DNA from: Nocardia sp. NBC_00565
Lineage (GTDB): Bacteria > Actinomycetota > Actinomycetes > Mycobacteriales > Mycobacteriaceae
DNA length: 64,000 nt
Reading direction: 5' to 3'
NCBI RefSeq assembly: GCF_036345915.1
Contig: NZ_CP107785.1
Location: 7,936,001-8,000,000, forward strand
Under the pieces are notes generated by a model. The model was not told where the DNA came from, ran no database searches, and saw only the letters and a program-made list of their open reading frames with translations. The translations under genes and the position numbers were made by a program. This document shows positions 48,886 through 58,299 of this stretch, one piece after another; position 1 is the first letter of the stretch, and every line of letters begins with the position of its first letter.

Positions 48886-50523
48886 GTGATTCAGCTGAAG
48901 GCCGGTCAGAACATGGCGCTGACCGGCGATATCGTTCGATTCAGTGCGAAAGCCGGGGCTGCCCTGGATGTTTCCGCGCTCGTGGTGGCGGAGAACCTGC
49001 GGGTCTTCGATACCGGCGATTTCGTGTTCTACAACCAGGCCGAGACCGCGGGGGTGACCCTATCCGAGGACGGGGTCACCATCCGGCTCGCCGAGGTGCG
49101 CGCGGACGCCAAGGCGGTGCTGCTGGTGGTCAGCGCCGATCCGGCCGCGCCCGCGCAGTCGGGCGGGCTCGCTGCGGTCACCGCCGCGCTCGCCGTAAAT
49201 GATGTCGTCGCAGCCGAATTCGCGATCGATCCGTCCTCGGGCGAGACCGCGCTGATCTGCCTGGAGGTATACCGGCGCGGGACCGAATGGAAGCTGCGCG
49301 CTGTCGGCCAGGGCTATGCGGGTGGACTTGCCGTGCTGCTCACCGCGCACGGCGTCGAGGTCGACGAACCGGTGACGCCGCCGTCCGGTCGGCCGCACTC
49401 CGGTCAACACAGTGCGGCCGATCTGCGCGACACCCAACCCGTCAGCGCCCCGGGGCGGGCCAGCGGTCAGGACACCATCAGCGGTCCCGGCTCCGGGGAC
49501 GCGCGCGCGACCGGTCCGGCGCCGCTCGAGGTCGCGCACGGGCTCGAACGCCTGTGGATGATCTTCGAGGATGCCGCGCGCTCGGCCGCCGCGCTCATCT
49601 CCTCCCGCGATTACGCGATGCAGCGGCTGGATCAGGAACTTTCCGCGGCGGTTTCGGATCCGGCCACCAGGAACACCCCGGCGGCCGAGGATGCGCGACA
49701 GGCCGCCCAGCGCCGATGTGACGATCTGATCGCCACCGCCGAGGGCAACCACCTGCGCGATAGCGAACAGCTCATGCGCGAACTCGCCGACGCCGATCGG
49801 CGGCTGCCGCCGTCGCTGGCCTCCTGGGACTCGCCCGCCTGGGACGGATCGCCGACGCCGAGCGATGGCATCCGGCTCGGTGAGCTGTACGCGATCGAAC
49901 GTGGGCCGCTGCGCATTCCGTACTGTGTGCCGGTCCCGCTGACCCGCCCGCTGTGGGTCGACACCGAATCCACCGCCGCCGCGACCCCGGTCGTCGGCGC
50001 GCTGCTCGCCCGGCTGCTCGCGGCCGATCCCGGGCGGCGCACCCTCGTCGACATGATCGATCTGACCGGGGCGTTCCACCAGCTCGTCGGCCCGCTGACG
50101 CCGGTGCTGAACGGTCCGCCGATCACCGACTTCGGCGATATCTCGGCGCGGCTGCAAGCCTTGGTCGATGCCGCCGAATTGGCCGAATTGGCTTATTCCA
50201 GCGGGAATTTCACCCCGCCGACCGAACACCGGGTACTGCTGGCCGCGGACTTCCCGCACGGGTACCAGACCGCGGACGCACACCGCATCGCGACGCTGAT
50301 GTTGCGCGGCGATCTGATCGGGTTGTCCACGCTCATCGTCGGCTCCGACGAATCCGAATCCAGCGACGGCACCGTGGCGATGCTGTCGCAGTCCTGCCGG
50401 CATCTGCCGACGACGGACGGCACCCCGCTGTTCGATCCGTGGACCGGCAGCGCGTGGCAGCTGGATCTGGATCTGCTGCCGAGAGAACCGGCCAGGCAGG
50501 CGCGTTTCCTGCGCACCTCCTAG
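48886..50523 (+). CDS. TerD-like domain fused to an uncharacterised C-terminal domain
   Basis: GTG 48886 follows the tandem TerD stop by 34 bases. Residues 1-165 of 545 are a degenerate TerD-like domain (MIQLKAGQNMALTGDIVRFS, DTGDFVFYNQAETAGVTLSE, EWKLRAVGQGYAGGLAVLLT) without the acidic calcium loop. After a Pro/Ser linker, about 215-300 is helical, and 305-545 is an alpha/beta domain (RTLVDMIDLTGAFHQLVGPL, RVLLAADFPHGYQTADAHRI, LIGLSTLIVGSDESESSDGT, LDLDLLPREPARQAR). The order of strands recalls the back half of FtsK/HerA-like ATPases but I see no P-loop. Role unknown, Ter-linked. Confidence 0.75.
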   Translation: MIQLKAGQNMALTGDIVRFSAKAGAALDVSALVVAENLRVFDTGDFVFYNQAETAGVTLSEDGVTIRLAEVRADAKAVLLVVSADPAAPAQSGGLAAVTAALAVNDVVAAEFAIDPSSGETALICLEVYRRGTEWKLRAVGQGYAGGLAVLLTAHGVEVDEPVTPPSGRPHSGQHSAADLRDTQPVSAPGRASGQDTISGPGSGDARATGPAPLEVAHGLERLWMIFEDAARSAAALISSRDYAMQRLDQELSAAVSDPATRNTPAAEDARQAAQRRCDDLIATAEGNHLRDSEQLMRELADADRRLPPSLASWDSPAWDGSPTPSDGIRLGELYAIERGPLRIPYCVPVPLTRPLWVDTESTAAATPVVGALLARLLAADPGRRTLVDMIDLTGAFHQLVGPLTPVLNGPPITDFGDISARLQALVDAAELAELAYSSGNFTPPTEHRVLLAADFPHGYQTADAHRIATLMLRGDLIGLSTLIVGSDESESSDGTVAMLSQSCRHLPTTDGTPLFDPWTGSAWQLDLDLLPREPARQARFLRTS

Positions 50524-50530
50524 TTGGTCG

Positions 50531-52312
50531 CTAGCGGACCAGCGCCACCCTGGGCCGCAGCGCCTCGGGCAGCCACGGCAGTAGTGGGTCCGGTGCGCGA
50601 TCGACGACGCCGCCGACCGGATCGTCGACGAAATCGCGCCGGACCAGATCCTCTTCCGGCCGGTAGATCTGCCGAATGATCAAGGCGCACAGCGCGAGTA
50701 CCGCAAGGTCGCGCAGCACCACGGTCCCGGTGAACCACTGCTCGGGCAGGCCCTTGCGGTCCAGGCCGAGGTAGTAGAACATGCGCGGCACCCAGACCAG
50801 TGCGTCGATGGTCATCCACGCCAACAGGATTCGGCGATGCGGCAGCGCGAGCACGGCCAGCGGCACAAGCCATAGCGAATACTGCGGGCTCCACACCTTA
50901 TTGGTGATCAGGAACGCCGCGACCACCAGGAAGCACAACTGGGTCAGCCGGGGGCGGCGCGGTGCGGTGAGCGCGATGTAGGCGATCACCGCACAGGCGG
51001 CGGCGAATACCATCAGCGACACCAGGTTCAGGATGGTCGGCTGGTCGCTGTGACCGATATGGCCGTCGAAACCGGCCCAGCCGGTGAACGAGGTGATGAC
51101 GTTGTAGATGGAGTCCGGGTCGGCGTTGCGGGTGGTGTTGAGCCGGAAGAACTCTCGCCAGCCGTTCGGATACAGCAGCGCGATCGGTAGATTCACCACC
51201 AGCCAGGTGCCGGCCGCCGCCGCGACGGTGAGCGCCGCCGCGCCGAGCGGCCGGGCGCTGAGAAACTGGATGCGATACGGGGTTTCGCGCAGCCAGGTCA
51301 CCGCGGTGCGCCAGCTGTCGATATCGCTGAGCCGGAGCCCGAGCCGCGCGCTCGGCACCCGCTGCAGTGGGTCGGCGCGCAGGCACAGCACCACGATCGG
51401 CCCGAGCAGCAGCAGCGGATACAGCTTGGCCGCACCGCCGAGCCCGAGCAGCAGACCCGCGAGCACCGGTCGTCGGCGTGCCCAGGCGAGCAGGCCGGTC
51501 GCGGCGAAAGCCGTTGCGAGCGCGTCGAAGTTGGTGAAAATGTGCACGATCACCAGTGGCGAACAGGCGACCATCGCGGCATCCCAGATCCGGCGTCCCG
51601 CCAGCTGCGCCGAGGCCCACACCGTGACCAGCCAGGCGAAGGCCAGGCCGACCGCGACCACATTGAAATAGATGACGACCTGCAGCGCGCCCGGCAGTGG
51701 CGAGGCGTCCCAGGTCTTGGCGACCTGCATCGCCGCGTACTGATACAGCCCGGAGAGCACCGGATACTCCATGTACCTGGTCTCCCGGCCGCCGTCCGGG
51801 GTCTGCTCGGTCCATTGCTTCTTGTACGGGAACGCGCCTTCGTTCAGGCGTTCCGCGCCGTAGAGCGGCACCGTATCCGAGTAGCACATGGCAACGTACT
51901 GACGGCCGTTGTTCCAGTCCAGGGAGATCGAACCGTCGGCGCCGGTGGTCTGCTGGATGCAGCCCGCCTTGCTTGCCCAGCCGAGCGCGAGGAAGACCAG
52001 CGCGAAGGCGAGCAGCACCCGCATCGGCGTCCAGAACCGCACCCGGCCGATGAGCGCGTGGTCACCGACCGGTCCGCCGATTACGGTGCTCAGCTGCGCC
52101 GTCATGGAGTCGTTGCGGCTCGGCCGATCCCGGCCGTCGGCCGAGCGTAGATCCGGTGCGAGCGGCGCGGGCGCGATGGTATGCGCCGCGCCGCGCGGGA
52201 GGTCCGGCGCGGGGTCGTGGCCCGCGACGGACTGCGTTGCACCGGACGGTATCCCGTTCGGCCGCGGTGCGCTCCCGTTCGTCCGCTCGTCCACGAGATG
52301 GTGTTCGGTCAC
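50531..52312 (-). CDS. GT87/DUF2029-type mannosyltransferase-like membrane protein
   Basis: The 593-residue protein has an 80-residue cytoplasmic lead and about eleven membrane segments. Features of the DUF2029 GT-C group are visible: NNGRQYVAMCYSDTVPLYGA, TRYMEYPVLSGLYQYAAMQV, FTNFDALATAFAATGLLAWA and LGLGGAAKLYPLLLLGPIVV, then KVWSPQYSLWLVPLAVLALP. By position, immediately downstream of ponA, it corresponds to Rv0051 of M. tuberculosis. It probably adds mannose to envelope glycans from a polyprenyl donor. The GTG start (52312) follows the ponA stop by 11 bases, so both share a transcript. Confidence 0.88.
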   Translation of the reverse strand: MTEHHLVDERTNGSAPRPNGIPSGATQSVAGHDPAPDLPRGAAHTIAPAPLAPDLRSADGRDRPSRNDSMTAQLSTVIGGPVGDHALIGRVRFWTPMRVLLAFALVFLALGWASKAGCIQQTTGADGSISLDWNNGRQYVAMCYSDTVPLYGAERLNEGAFPYKKQWTEQTPDGGRETRYMEYPVLSGLYQYAAMQVAKTWDASPLPGALQVVIYFNVVAVGLAFAWLVTVWASAQLAGRRIWDAAMVACSPLVIVHIFTNFDALATAFAATGLLAWARRRPVLAGLLLGLGGAAKLYPLLLLGPIVVLCLRADPLQRVPSARLGLRLSDIDSWRTAVTWLRETPYRIQFLSARPLGAAALTVAAAAGTWLVVNLPIALLYPNGWREFFRLNTTRNADPDSIYNVITSFTGWAGFDGHIGHSDQPTILNLVSLMVFAAACAVIAYIALTAPRRPRLTQLCFLVVAAFLITNKVWSPQYSLWLVPLAVLALPHRRILLAWMTIDALVWVPRMFYYLGLDRKGLPEQWFTGTVVLRDLAVLALCALIIRQIYRPEEDLVRRDFVDDPVGGVVDRAPDPLLPWLPEALRPRVALVR

Positions 52313-52323
52313 GGCACCCGAGG

Positions 52324-55149
52324 CTACCGGCTACGTGTCGGTTGGCTGCCGTTGCCGTTCCCTGTACCACTGGGTTGGGGTGACCCGGTTGTCGTCGACA
52401 TCGAGCCATCGGAGTTCGCCGTCGGCTGCCCGGGCAGTGGCGTCGACTCCGGCTGCTGTTGTTGCTGCGGCTGGCGCTGCTGCGTTTGCGGTTGCACGCC
52501 CGGAACCTGGATCGGCCCGAACGGGGTGTCGATCGTATTCGGGACGATCTGGATCGGCAGCGGGATCGGCGCGTCCGTGGTCGAGGGCGGGGTGAACGGC
52601 GCCGACCACGCGGGCACACCGGCCTGCCCCTTGATGGGCGCGGGCTTCGGGAAGGTTTCGTTGGGGGTGCCCTGCAGGGCACCGTCCATGGTGGCCTTCC
52701 AGATATCGGATGGCAGACCGGAACCGTAGACCATGCCGCCGCTGTAGTTGCGCAGCGCCGAGTTATCGATGGAGCCGACCCACACCGCGGTGGACAGCGA
52801 TGGGGTGTAGCCGACCATCCAGGCGTCCTTGTTCTCGCCGGTGTCGCCGAGCTGAGCGGTACCGGTCTTGGTCGCCGACTCGCGGCCGTTGGCCAGGTTG
52901 TGGTTGCGCGACCAGGCGGCGATCGGCTTCATCGCGTCGGTCACGTTGTCCGCGACCGCGGCCGCGACCCGGCGCTCGCCCGCCACCTCACCGCGGTCCA
53001 TCAGCACCGCGCCGTCGGCGTTGACCACCTTCGAGACGAAATGCGGTGCGTGGTAGACGCCGGAGGCGGCCAAGGTGGCGTAGGCGGAGGCCATATCGAG
53101 CGCCCTGGCCTGGTACTGGCCGAGCACGATGCCGTTGTTCGGCGCCCCGCCGTCCGGTTCGACGAGGCTCTTGCCGACGCCCGGGATGGTCTCCGGAATG
53201 CCGAGCTTGTGCGCCATATCGGCGATCTTCTGCGGACCGTTCTGCATATCCAGCTCCATGCGGTAGAAGCTGGTGTTCAACGAGCGCTTCAGCGCCTCGG
53301 CGATGGTGCAGGTGCCGCACTGTTCGCCTTCGACGTTGGTGATCTTGATGCCATTCGCGGTGACCGGCGAGCTGTCGTACATCTGTGACAGCGGGATGCC
53401 CAGTTCGAGGTTCTCGGCCAGACCGAACACCTTGAACGACGAACCCGGCTGCAGGCCGGCGTTGGCGAAGTCGTAGCCCTGGCCGTCGTCACCGCCGTAG
53501 TAGGCGCGCACCGCGCCGGTCTTCGGATCCACCGACACCACGGCGGTGCGTAGCTGGTCCGGCTCGCCCTGCATCTTCTTCTGGGCGGCCTCGACAGCGG
53601 ACTGCTGTGCCTTGGCATCGATGGTCGTGGTGATCTGCAGGCCCTCGGTATTGAGCTGCTGCTCACTGATGCCCGCGGCCGCCAACTCCTTGAGCACCTG
53701 GGTCTTGATCAGTCCCTCCGGACCAGCATCCAGGCCCTTGTCCTTGGTGGAGGCGACCGGTACCACCTGCGGGAACTGCTGGGCTTGGCGCTCCTCGGCC
53801 TTCAGATTGCCACCGGCGACCATGCCGTCGAGCACGTAATTCCAGCGGGTCTTCGCGCCGTCCGGATTCTTCTCCGGATCCAGGCCGGAGGGCTGCTGGA
53901 TGGTGGCGGCCAGCACCGCGCCCTCGGCCACGCTCAGTTCCTGGACCGGCTTGCCGAAGTAGGCCTTGGCGGCGGCGTCGATGCCGTACGCGCCGCGACC
54001 GAAGTAGATGGTGTTCAGGTACGCGGCGAGGATCTCGTCCTTGCTCCACTGGCGCGCCATCTTCGCCGAGATGACCAGCTCGTGCAGCTTGCGGGTCAAC
54101 GAGTGTTCGTCACCGACCAGCGCGTTCTTCACGTACTGCTGGGTGATGGTCGAGCCACCGCCCGCGCTCTCCTTGTTGAGGGCTTGATCCCTGGCGGCGC
54201 GCATGAAGCCGGAGACCGAGAAGCCCGGGTTGGTGTAGAAGTCCCGGTCCTCGGCCGCGATCACGGCATTGCGCACATGCGGCGGAATCTGATCGATGCT
54301 GACGTCGGTGCGGTTGCCGTCGGGCGGCACCACCTTGCTGATCACCGAGCTGCCATCGCTGGCGAGGATCGTCGCGACCTGGTTGGTCTTGAGGTCACCT
54401 GGCTTGGGCACCGACACCGTGGTGTAGGCGATGAGGAAAACCGTGCTGGGCAGGATGATCGACAGGGCTAGCAGGACGTAGATCACCCGGCGCACGATCC
54501 GCCACGGCGACTTCTTCTTCGCGCCGGGACGACGGCCGCCTGGACCGTTCGGGCCGTCACCGCCGCCATTGCGTCGCGGTGGCGGGCCCGAGGGGGGCGC
54601 ACCGGCGGTCGCGCGGCGCTCACCGGTGGTACCCGCGCCGTTGGTGCGGCGGGCGCCGGGACGATCGGCGCCGGGACGATCCTGGCCCGGGCGCGCGGTG
54701 GCCGGGCGGGGACCGGTGGGCGGCGCGGTGCGGCGGTTGCGCTCGGCGACGGCCTCGCTCAGCGAAGCGGGCCGGTCCTGCGGGCGCTGGATCTTCTGCG
54801 TGGCCCCGGCGCCGGGAGGCGCGCTGTTGGGTGCCGGTCGGCTCGGCGGCGGACCGCCTTGCGCGGGACTGCCTTGGGGCGGGCGGCCCTGCGGGGGCGG
54901 ACCCGGTCGTCGCGGCGGCTGCGGTCCGCGCGGCTCGCCGGGGTAGCCACGCTGGTGTTGACCCACCCCGCCGGCTCCGCCGGCTGCCGTCCCCTCCGGC
55001 GGACGGGCGCCACCGGCGCCTGGCCGGGGGCCGGGTGGGGGACCGGCGGGTCGCCGTTCGGGATACGGGTTCGGAGGGGGTGAACTTCGCTGAGTGCGGC
55101 CGCCGTGCGGTTCATCGCCGTAGGGGGAAGTCTCGTAGGGCGAATTCAC
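52324..55149 (-). CDS. ponA: bifunctional class A penicillin-binding protein (PonA1-like)
   Basis: GTG 55149 is preferred (GGAGA 8 bases upstream); an ATG at 55164 is in frame. Of 941 residues, 1-215 are a Pro/Arg/Gly-rich cytoplasmic tail, about 225-250 the membrane anchor, then the GT51 glycosyltransferase with E300 in AAEDRDFYTNPGFSVSG and GGSTITQQYVKNALVGDEHS, and the transpeptidase with S570-S-F-K573, S-L-N and K761-T-G. The last 100 residues are Pro/Gln/Thr-rich. It polymerises and cross-links peptidoglycan at the outer membrane face. The cluster ponA-GT87 with DUF5318 upstream copies the mycobacterial ponA1 locus. Confidence 0.95.
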   Translation of the reverse strand: MNSPYETSPYGDEPHGGRTQRSSPPPNPYPERRPAGPPPGPRPGAGGARPPEGTAAGGAGGVGQHQRGYPGEPRGPQPPRRPGPPPQGRPPQGSPAQGGPPPSRPAPNSAPPGAGATQKIQRPQDRPASLSEAVAERNRRTAPPTGPRPATARPGQDRPGADRPGARRTNGAGTTGERRATAGAPPSGPPPRRNGGGDGPNGPGGRRPGAKKKSPWRIVRRVIYVLLALSIILPSTVFLIAYTTVSVPKPGDLKTNQVATILASDGSSVISKVVPPDGNRTDVSIDQIPPHVRNAVIAAEDRDFYTNPGFSVSGFMRAARDQALNKESAGGGSTITQQYVKNALVGDEHSLTRKLHELVISAKMARQWSKDEILAAYLNTIYFGRGAYGIDAAAKAYFGKPVQELSVAEGAVLAATIQQPSGLDPEKNPDGAKTRWNYVLDGMVAGGNLKAEERQAQQFPQVVPVASTKDKGLDAGPEGLIKTQVLKELAAAGISEQQLNTEGLQITTTIDAKAQQSAVEAAQKKMQGEPDQLRTAVVSVDPKTGAVRAYYGGDDGQGYDFANAGLQPGSSFKVFGLAENLELGIPLSQMYDSSPVTANGIKITNVEGEQCGTCTIAEALKRSLNTSFYRMELDMQNGPQKIADMAHKLGIPETIPGVGKSLVEPDGGAPNNGIVLGQYQARALDMASAYATLAASGVYHAPHFVSKVVNADGAVLMDRGEVAGERRVAAAVADNVTDAMKPIAAWSRNHNLANGRESATKTGTAQLGDTGENKDAWMVGYTPSLSTAVWVGSIDNSALRNYSGGMVYGSGLPSDIWKATMDGALQGTPNETFPKPAPIKGQAGVPAWSAPFTPPSTTDAPIPLPIQIVPNTIDTPFGPIQVPGVQPQTQQRQPQQQQQPESTPLPGQPTANSDGSMSTTTGSPQPSGTGNGNGSQPTRSR

Positions 55150-55261
55150 TGACAAGATCTCCATAACTCGTATCGGTCTGCGGGGTTCGGTGCGGCACTG
55201 CTTGCCGCGGCGGACGCGTGGGGGCTCCGCGTGTCACCCGACGGGCAGATGACCTGGCGCA

Positions 55262-55681
55262 TCATTCGGCTGCGGTACGCCGGTTGCCTCGGGTACCCGT
55301 GCGACGCCGTGTCGGCGTCGGCGCGGTACCGAGTACATAGGACTGCACCAGATGATTCCAGCTGCAGCTCCGGCATACCTCGACGACATAGACCGAGAAC
55401 TCCTCGCGAGTCTCGGCGAGGCGTATCAGTTCCTCTGGTGTGCGAGCCGAACCTGCCATCTGTCCGAGGCCGTCGCCGTAGACCCAGGATACGAGCGTCA
55501 ATTGCTCTTTCCGGCAGATAGGGCATGTGACCTCGCTCCCCCGGCCGTGGAACTTCGCCGCACGCAATAGGTAGGGATTCGCATCACACACCTCGGCGAC
55601 ATCGACGCGGCCCGCATAGACGTCAGCCAGCAGCGATTTACGCCGAAGGGCGTAATCGACCACCTGCCGCTGAATTCGCAC
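55262..55681 (-). CDS. DUF5318-family zinc-ribbon-like protein
   Basis: GTG 55681 (VRIQRQVVDYALRRKSLLAD) is the family N-terminus; no strong ribosome site is seen and a longer basic extension is possible. The 139-residue protein has CDANPYLLRAAKFHG, then C-P-I-C and C-R-S-C pairs (VTCPICRKEQL and VEVCRSCSWN) that would hold one zinc, with HLVQSYVLGT after. It corresponds to Rv0049, upstream of ponA1 in mycobacteria. Function unknown; a role linked to envelope synthesis is inferred only from conserved position. Confidence 0.87.
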   Translation of the reverse strand: MRIQRQVVDYALRRKSLLADVYAGRVDVAEVCDANPYLLRAAKFHGRGSEVTCPICRKEQLTLVSWVYGDGLGQMAGSARTPEELIRLAETREEFSVYVVEVCRSCSWNHLVQSYVLGTAPTPTRRRTGTRGNRRTAAE

Positions 55682-55854
55682 GAGAACCAGAGTAGCGGGG
55701 CGCGCTCGGTGACGCCGAGGTCCGCTCTTCTTTCGTCGAACCCGGCAGTCCACAGCGGGCGTTTCGTTGCCTCGGTGGATGGGTATCTACCCAGGTTCGG
55801 GAGCTCCGTCGGATACCTGCCCTGACCGGGGCATATCGCGGCTAGGATTCGTCT

Positions 55855-56967
55855 GTGTCAACCGCAGCATCAGGCCGTATGCGCGCGCGTGACCTCGACC
55901 GCGCGAACGCGTCCAGCCTGTTGGATGCGGCTTATGCGGAGGGGCAGCTCGGCGCTGACGAGTATCGAGACCGAACGGCGCAGGCCGACGCCGCGAAAAC
56001 GGTCGGTGACCTCGAACGCCTCACCGCCGATCTGCAGGTCCCTTCCGCCGTGCGCGATCTCGTGCCGGGCGCGCCGGCCCCGACGCGAAACCTATTGCGC
56101 CGCTCCGGATCCGCCGGGGGTTATCCCGGTCACACCCGGGCCCGCGACGCCGACCGCGACACCACTCGACAGGTGCTCGACAGCGCGCGCAGCGACGGTC
56201 AGCTCACCGAGGAGGAGCACGAAACGCTCACCGAGTTGGCCGAATCCGCGACGACACTCGGCGATCTCGCCGATCTGGTCGACGATCTGCAGCGACCGAC
56301 GGATGCGCCGGCACCGCCGCGACCGCCGCACTCGAATCGTCGGCGCTGGTATCTGAGCAGTGTCATGGCCGCGTCCGTCTGTGCGATGGTCGCCACCTTC
56401 GTACTGACCAGTGGCATCATGACATCCGATCCGGCACCCGCCGCGCCGGTCGCCGCGCCCGACCTCGGTTCGGTCCGGCCGGTGGTGGTCGCGACGCCGA
56501 ATCTGTTCACCGGCGAAGGCATTTCGCACTTCATGCGGAAGTACCGCGAAAAGTTCGGTGACTTGCAAGCCGACGAGCTGTATTTGCACGGCGACTACGC
56601 CAGCGTCAAGCGCGCGGTCCCCGGCCAACCGAACCGACTGGTCTCCTATGACTATCGCGGCGGATTCGAGCAGAGCGGTGACATCACCAGCCGCAAGGCC
56701 GGTACGCCTGCCGTCGATCTGGCGCAGTTGAATGTCGCCGCGCTGTCCGATGTGCTCGCGAGCGCGCCCGCGACATTGAAGGTGCCGAATGGATCCGTCA
56801 CGCTCATCAATGTGGAGGTCGACGAGTCCGGCAGCTACAGCTCCTACGGCATCGCCAAGGGCGCGGCGTTCGTCCGGATCTTCGCGAGCAATCAGTTCAG
56901 GGAGTCCGGAAATTTCCTACTCACGCCGACGGGGCAGGTCCTTCGCGCATGGCCGTTCGGAGAGTGA
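55855..56967 (+). CDS. DUF1707 membrane protein with two DUF1707 domains
   Basis: The 370-residue protein begins with two DUF1707 (SHOCT-like) units: RARDLDRANASSLLDAAYAE GQLGADEYRDR at about 8-60 and RARDADRDTTRQVLDSARSD GQLTEEEHE at about 94-145. A membrane segment follows (SVMAASVCAMVATFVLTSGI, about 168-190) and an extracytoplasmic domain of 180 residues with FTGEGISHFMRKYREKFGDL. The outside part resembles that of the next gene. DUF1707 is thought to be a regulatory or assembly module. GTG 55855 is the first start; it lies 6 bases after AGGATT. The next gene follows by 7 bases. Confidence 0.85.
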   Translation: MSTAASGRMRARDLDRANASSLLDAAYAEGQLGADEYRDRTAQADAAKTVGDLERLTADLQVPSAVRDLVPGAPAPTRNLLRRSGSAGGYPGHTRARDADRDTTRQVLDSARSDGQLTEEEHETLTELAESATTLGDLADLVDDLQRPTDAPAPPRPPHSNRRRWYLSSVMAASVCAMVATFVLTSGIMTSDPAPAAPVAAPDLGSVRPVVVATPNLFTGEGISHFMRKYREKFGDLQADELYLHGDYASVKRAVPGQPNRLVSYDYRGGFEQSGDITSRKAGTPAVDLAQLNVAALSDVLASAPATLKVPNGSVTLINVEVDESGSYSSYGIAKGAAFVRIFASNQFRESGNFLLTPTGQVLRAWPFGE

Positions 56968-56974
56968 CCCGCTG

Positions 56975-57775
56975 ATGGCAACCACGCGCTACAGCGGAAT
57001 CCGGGCCCGCGACACCGATCGTGCCGATGTCTGCGGTCTGCTCGACGCGGCGCTGGCCGACGGTCAGCTCACCGAGGGCGAACACGCCGATCGCACCGCG
57101 AAGGCGATGCGCGCCAAGGCGTTCGGCGAGCTCGACCAACTGATCGGCGACCTACAGGTTCCGCAGAACCTGGTGGACGCACCGGTGATCCGAGTCGACC
57201 GCCGACGACCGCGACGCTGGATCGCGCCGGTGGCATTCATCGCGGGCTCGGCGATCATCGGGGCCGCGGCCGGTGGCATCGCGGGCTGTGCCGGAGGCAC
57301 GATCGGGCTGTCCGAACACCTACCCGTGTTGACCACGGGCACCGGCCTCGCCTACTTCATCGACGAATATCGCGCCGAGTTCGGCGATACGCAGGTCGAC
57401 GACGTCACCGTGTACCCCAGCTATGTAATCTTCGAACGCCGGGCCGCAGGAGATCCGACCGCTACCGCGAGATATCGCTACAACGGCAGTTTCCACGACT
57501 ACTCCGCCAGCAGCGGCCGCAGATCCGATGTCCGCTCCTTCGATCTCGCGAGCATCGATCAGCGTGCCATCGCCGGATTGCTCGCCGGTGCGCCGCAGTC
57601 GGTCCGCCTGCCCGACACCGCCATCACCCACGTCTCCCTCGAATTCCCTCCCGGCGGCAGCGCCGATCGCCCGCCGGTAGTGGTGATCCACGTAACAAAC
57701 AAGGCAAATTCCACCGGAGTCCTGACCACCACCTTTACCGGCGAGCCCCTAACCGTCTCCCCACCCACCCGCTGA
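56975..57775 (+). CDS. DUF1707 membrane protein
   Basis: ATG 56975 lies 7 bases after the previous stop. The 266-residue product has one DUF1707 unit (RARDTDRADVCGLLDAALAD GQLTEGEHADR), a membrane helix (APVAFIAGSAIIGAAAGGIA, about 78-102) and an exported domain with TGTGLAYFIDEYRAEFGDTQ. This last segment aligns with FTGEGISHFMRKYREKFGDL of the preceding gene, so the two arose by duplication. Its last 27 bases overlap the 3' end of the convergent gene at 57749. Function unknown. Confidence 0.83.
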   Translation: MATTRYSGIRARDTDRADVCGLLDAALADGQLTEGEHADRTAKAMRAKAFGELDQLIGDLQVPQNLVDAPVIRVDRRRPRRWIAPVAFIAGSAIIGAAAGGIAGCAGGTIGLSEHLPVLTTGTGLAYFIDEYRAEFGDTQVDDVTVYPSYVIFERRAAGDPTATARYRYNGSFHDYSASSGRRSDVRSFDLASIDQRAIAGLLAGAPQSVRLPDTAITHVSLEFPPGGSADRPPVVVIHVTNKANSTGVLTTTFTGEPLTVSPPTR

Positions 57776-58084
57776 CGCCCCGCATCGATCACTGTGTGCC
57801 GGTCCGCCCGGGGTGGTTTGCGGTGTGCCATGGGCGATGTCATGGAAGGCGGCGCGCAGCAGTGCGGTGATTCGTTCCGGTGCGGCGTCGTGCAGCGCGT
57901 CGAGCTGGAGCAGAAGACGCCCGATAACCGGCACCCGATGGCGATTGCCTCGGCCGTGCTCGCATCCGTTCTGGACTCTCGCAGACGTTCGTGTTCGGAG
58001 CGCGCTGTGCCGTGCGGTGAGTCGTTGTGCGAGGTGTGACAAAGGTGTGCGAGGCAGGGTGTCGGTAGCTGCTGCCGAATTCAT
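57749..58084 (-). CDS. hypothetical protein, fourth gene of a coupled operon
   Basis: ATG 58084 overlaps the previous stop as ATGA, the strongest reason to accept this frame. The 111-residue product has a basic first half (TPLSHLAQRLTARHSALRTR), a convincing helical stretch RLLLQLDALHDAAPERITAL LRAAFHDIAHG, and a Pro/Gly end. It converges on, and overlaps by 27 bases, the DUF1707 gene. The first half looks less protein-like, so it may be partly degenerate. No family was recognised. Confidence 0.5.
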   Translation of the reverse strand: MNSAAATDTLPRTPLSHLAQRLTARHSALRTRTSARVQNGCEHGRGNRHRVPVIGRLLLQLDALHDAAPERITALLRAAFHDIAHGTPQTTPGGPAHSDRCGASAGGWGDG

Positions 58085-58299
58085 GCGCCGTCGCGAGATA
58101 CTGGCCCGGCGTTGTCCGGGTCGGTGTACTCGGTGAGCCAACCGTCTTCGCCGACCGCCCATAGTGAACCGTCGGCACGTTCACACACCGCGCTGCTGTC
58201 CACCGCAGCCAGTTCGAGTTTGAACCGGGTGTCTGCATGGAAGGCGGCCAGGAGCGCCTCGACCGCTGGATCGATTCCGTATCGCTGAGGCTCACTCAT
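58081..58299 (-). CDS. hypothetical protein, third gene of a coupled operon
   Basis: The 72-residue acidic protein reads MSEPQRYGIDPAVEALLAAF HADTRFKLELAAVDSSAVCE and ends GEDGWLTEYTDPDNAGPVS. ATG 58299 overlaps the end of the preceding gene by 8 bases. Helix then strand-rich; one cysteine. It is in the operon divergent from the HTH/DUF397 pair. Function unknown. Confidence 0.6.
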   Translation of the reverse strand: MSEPQRYGIDPAVEALLAAFHADTRFKLELAAVDSSAVCERADGSLWAVGEDGWLTEYTDPDNAGPVSRDGA

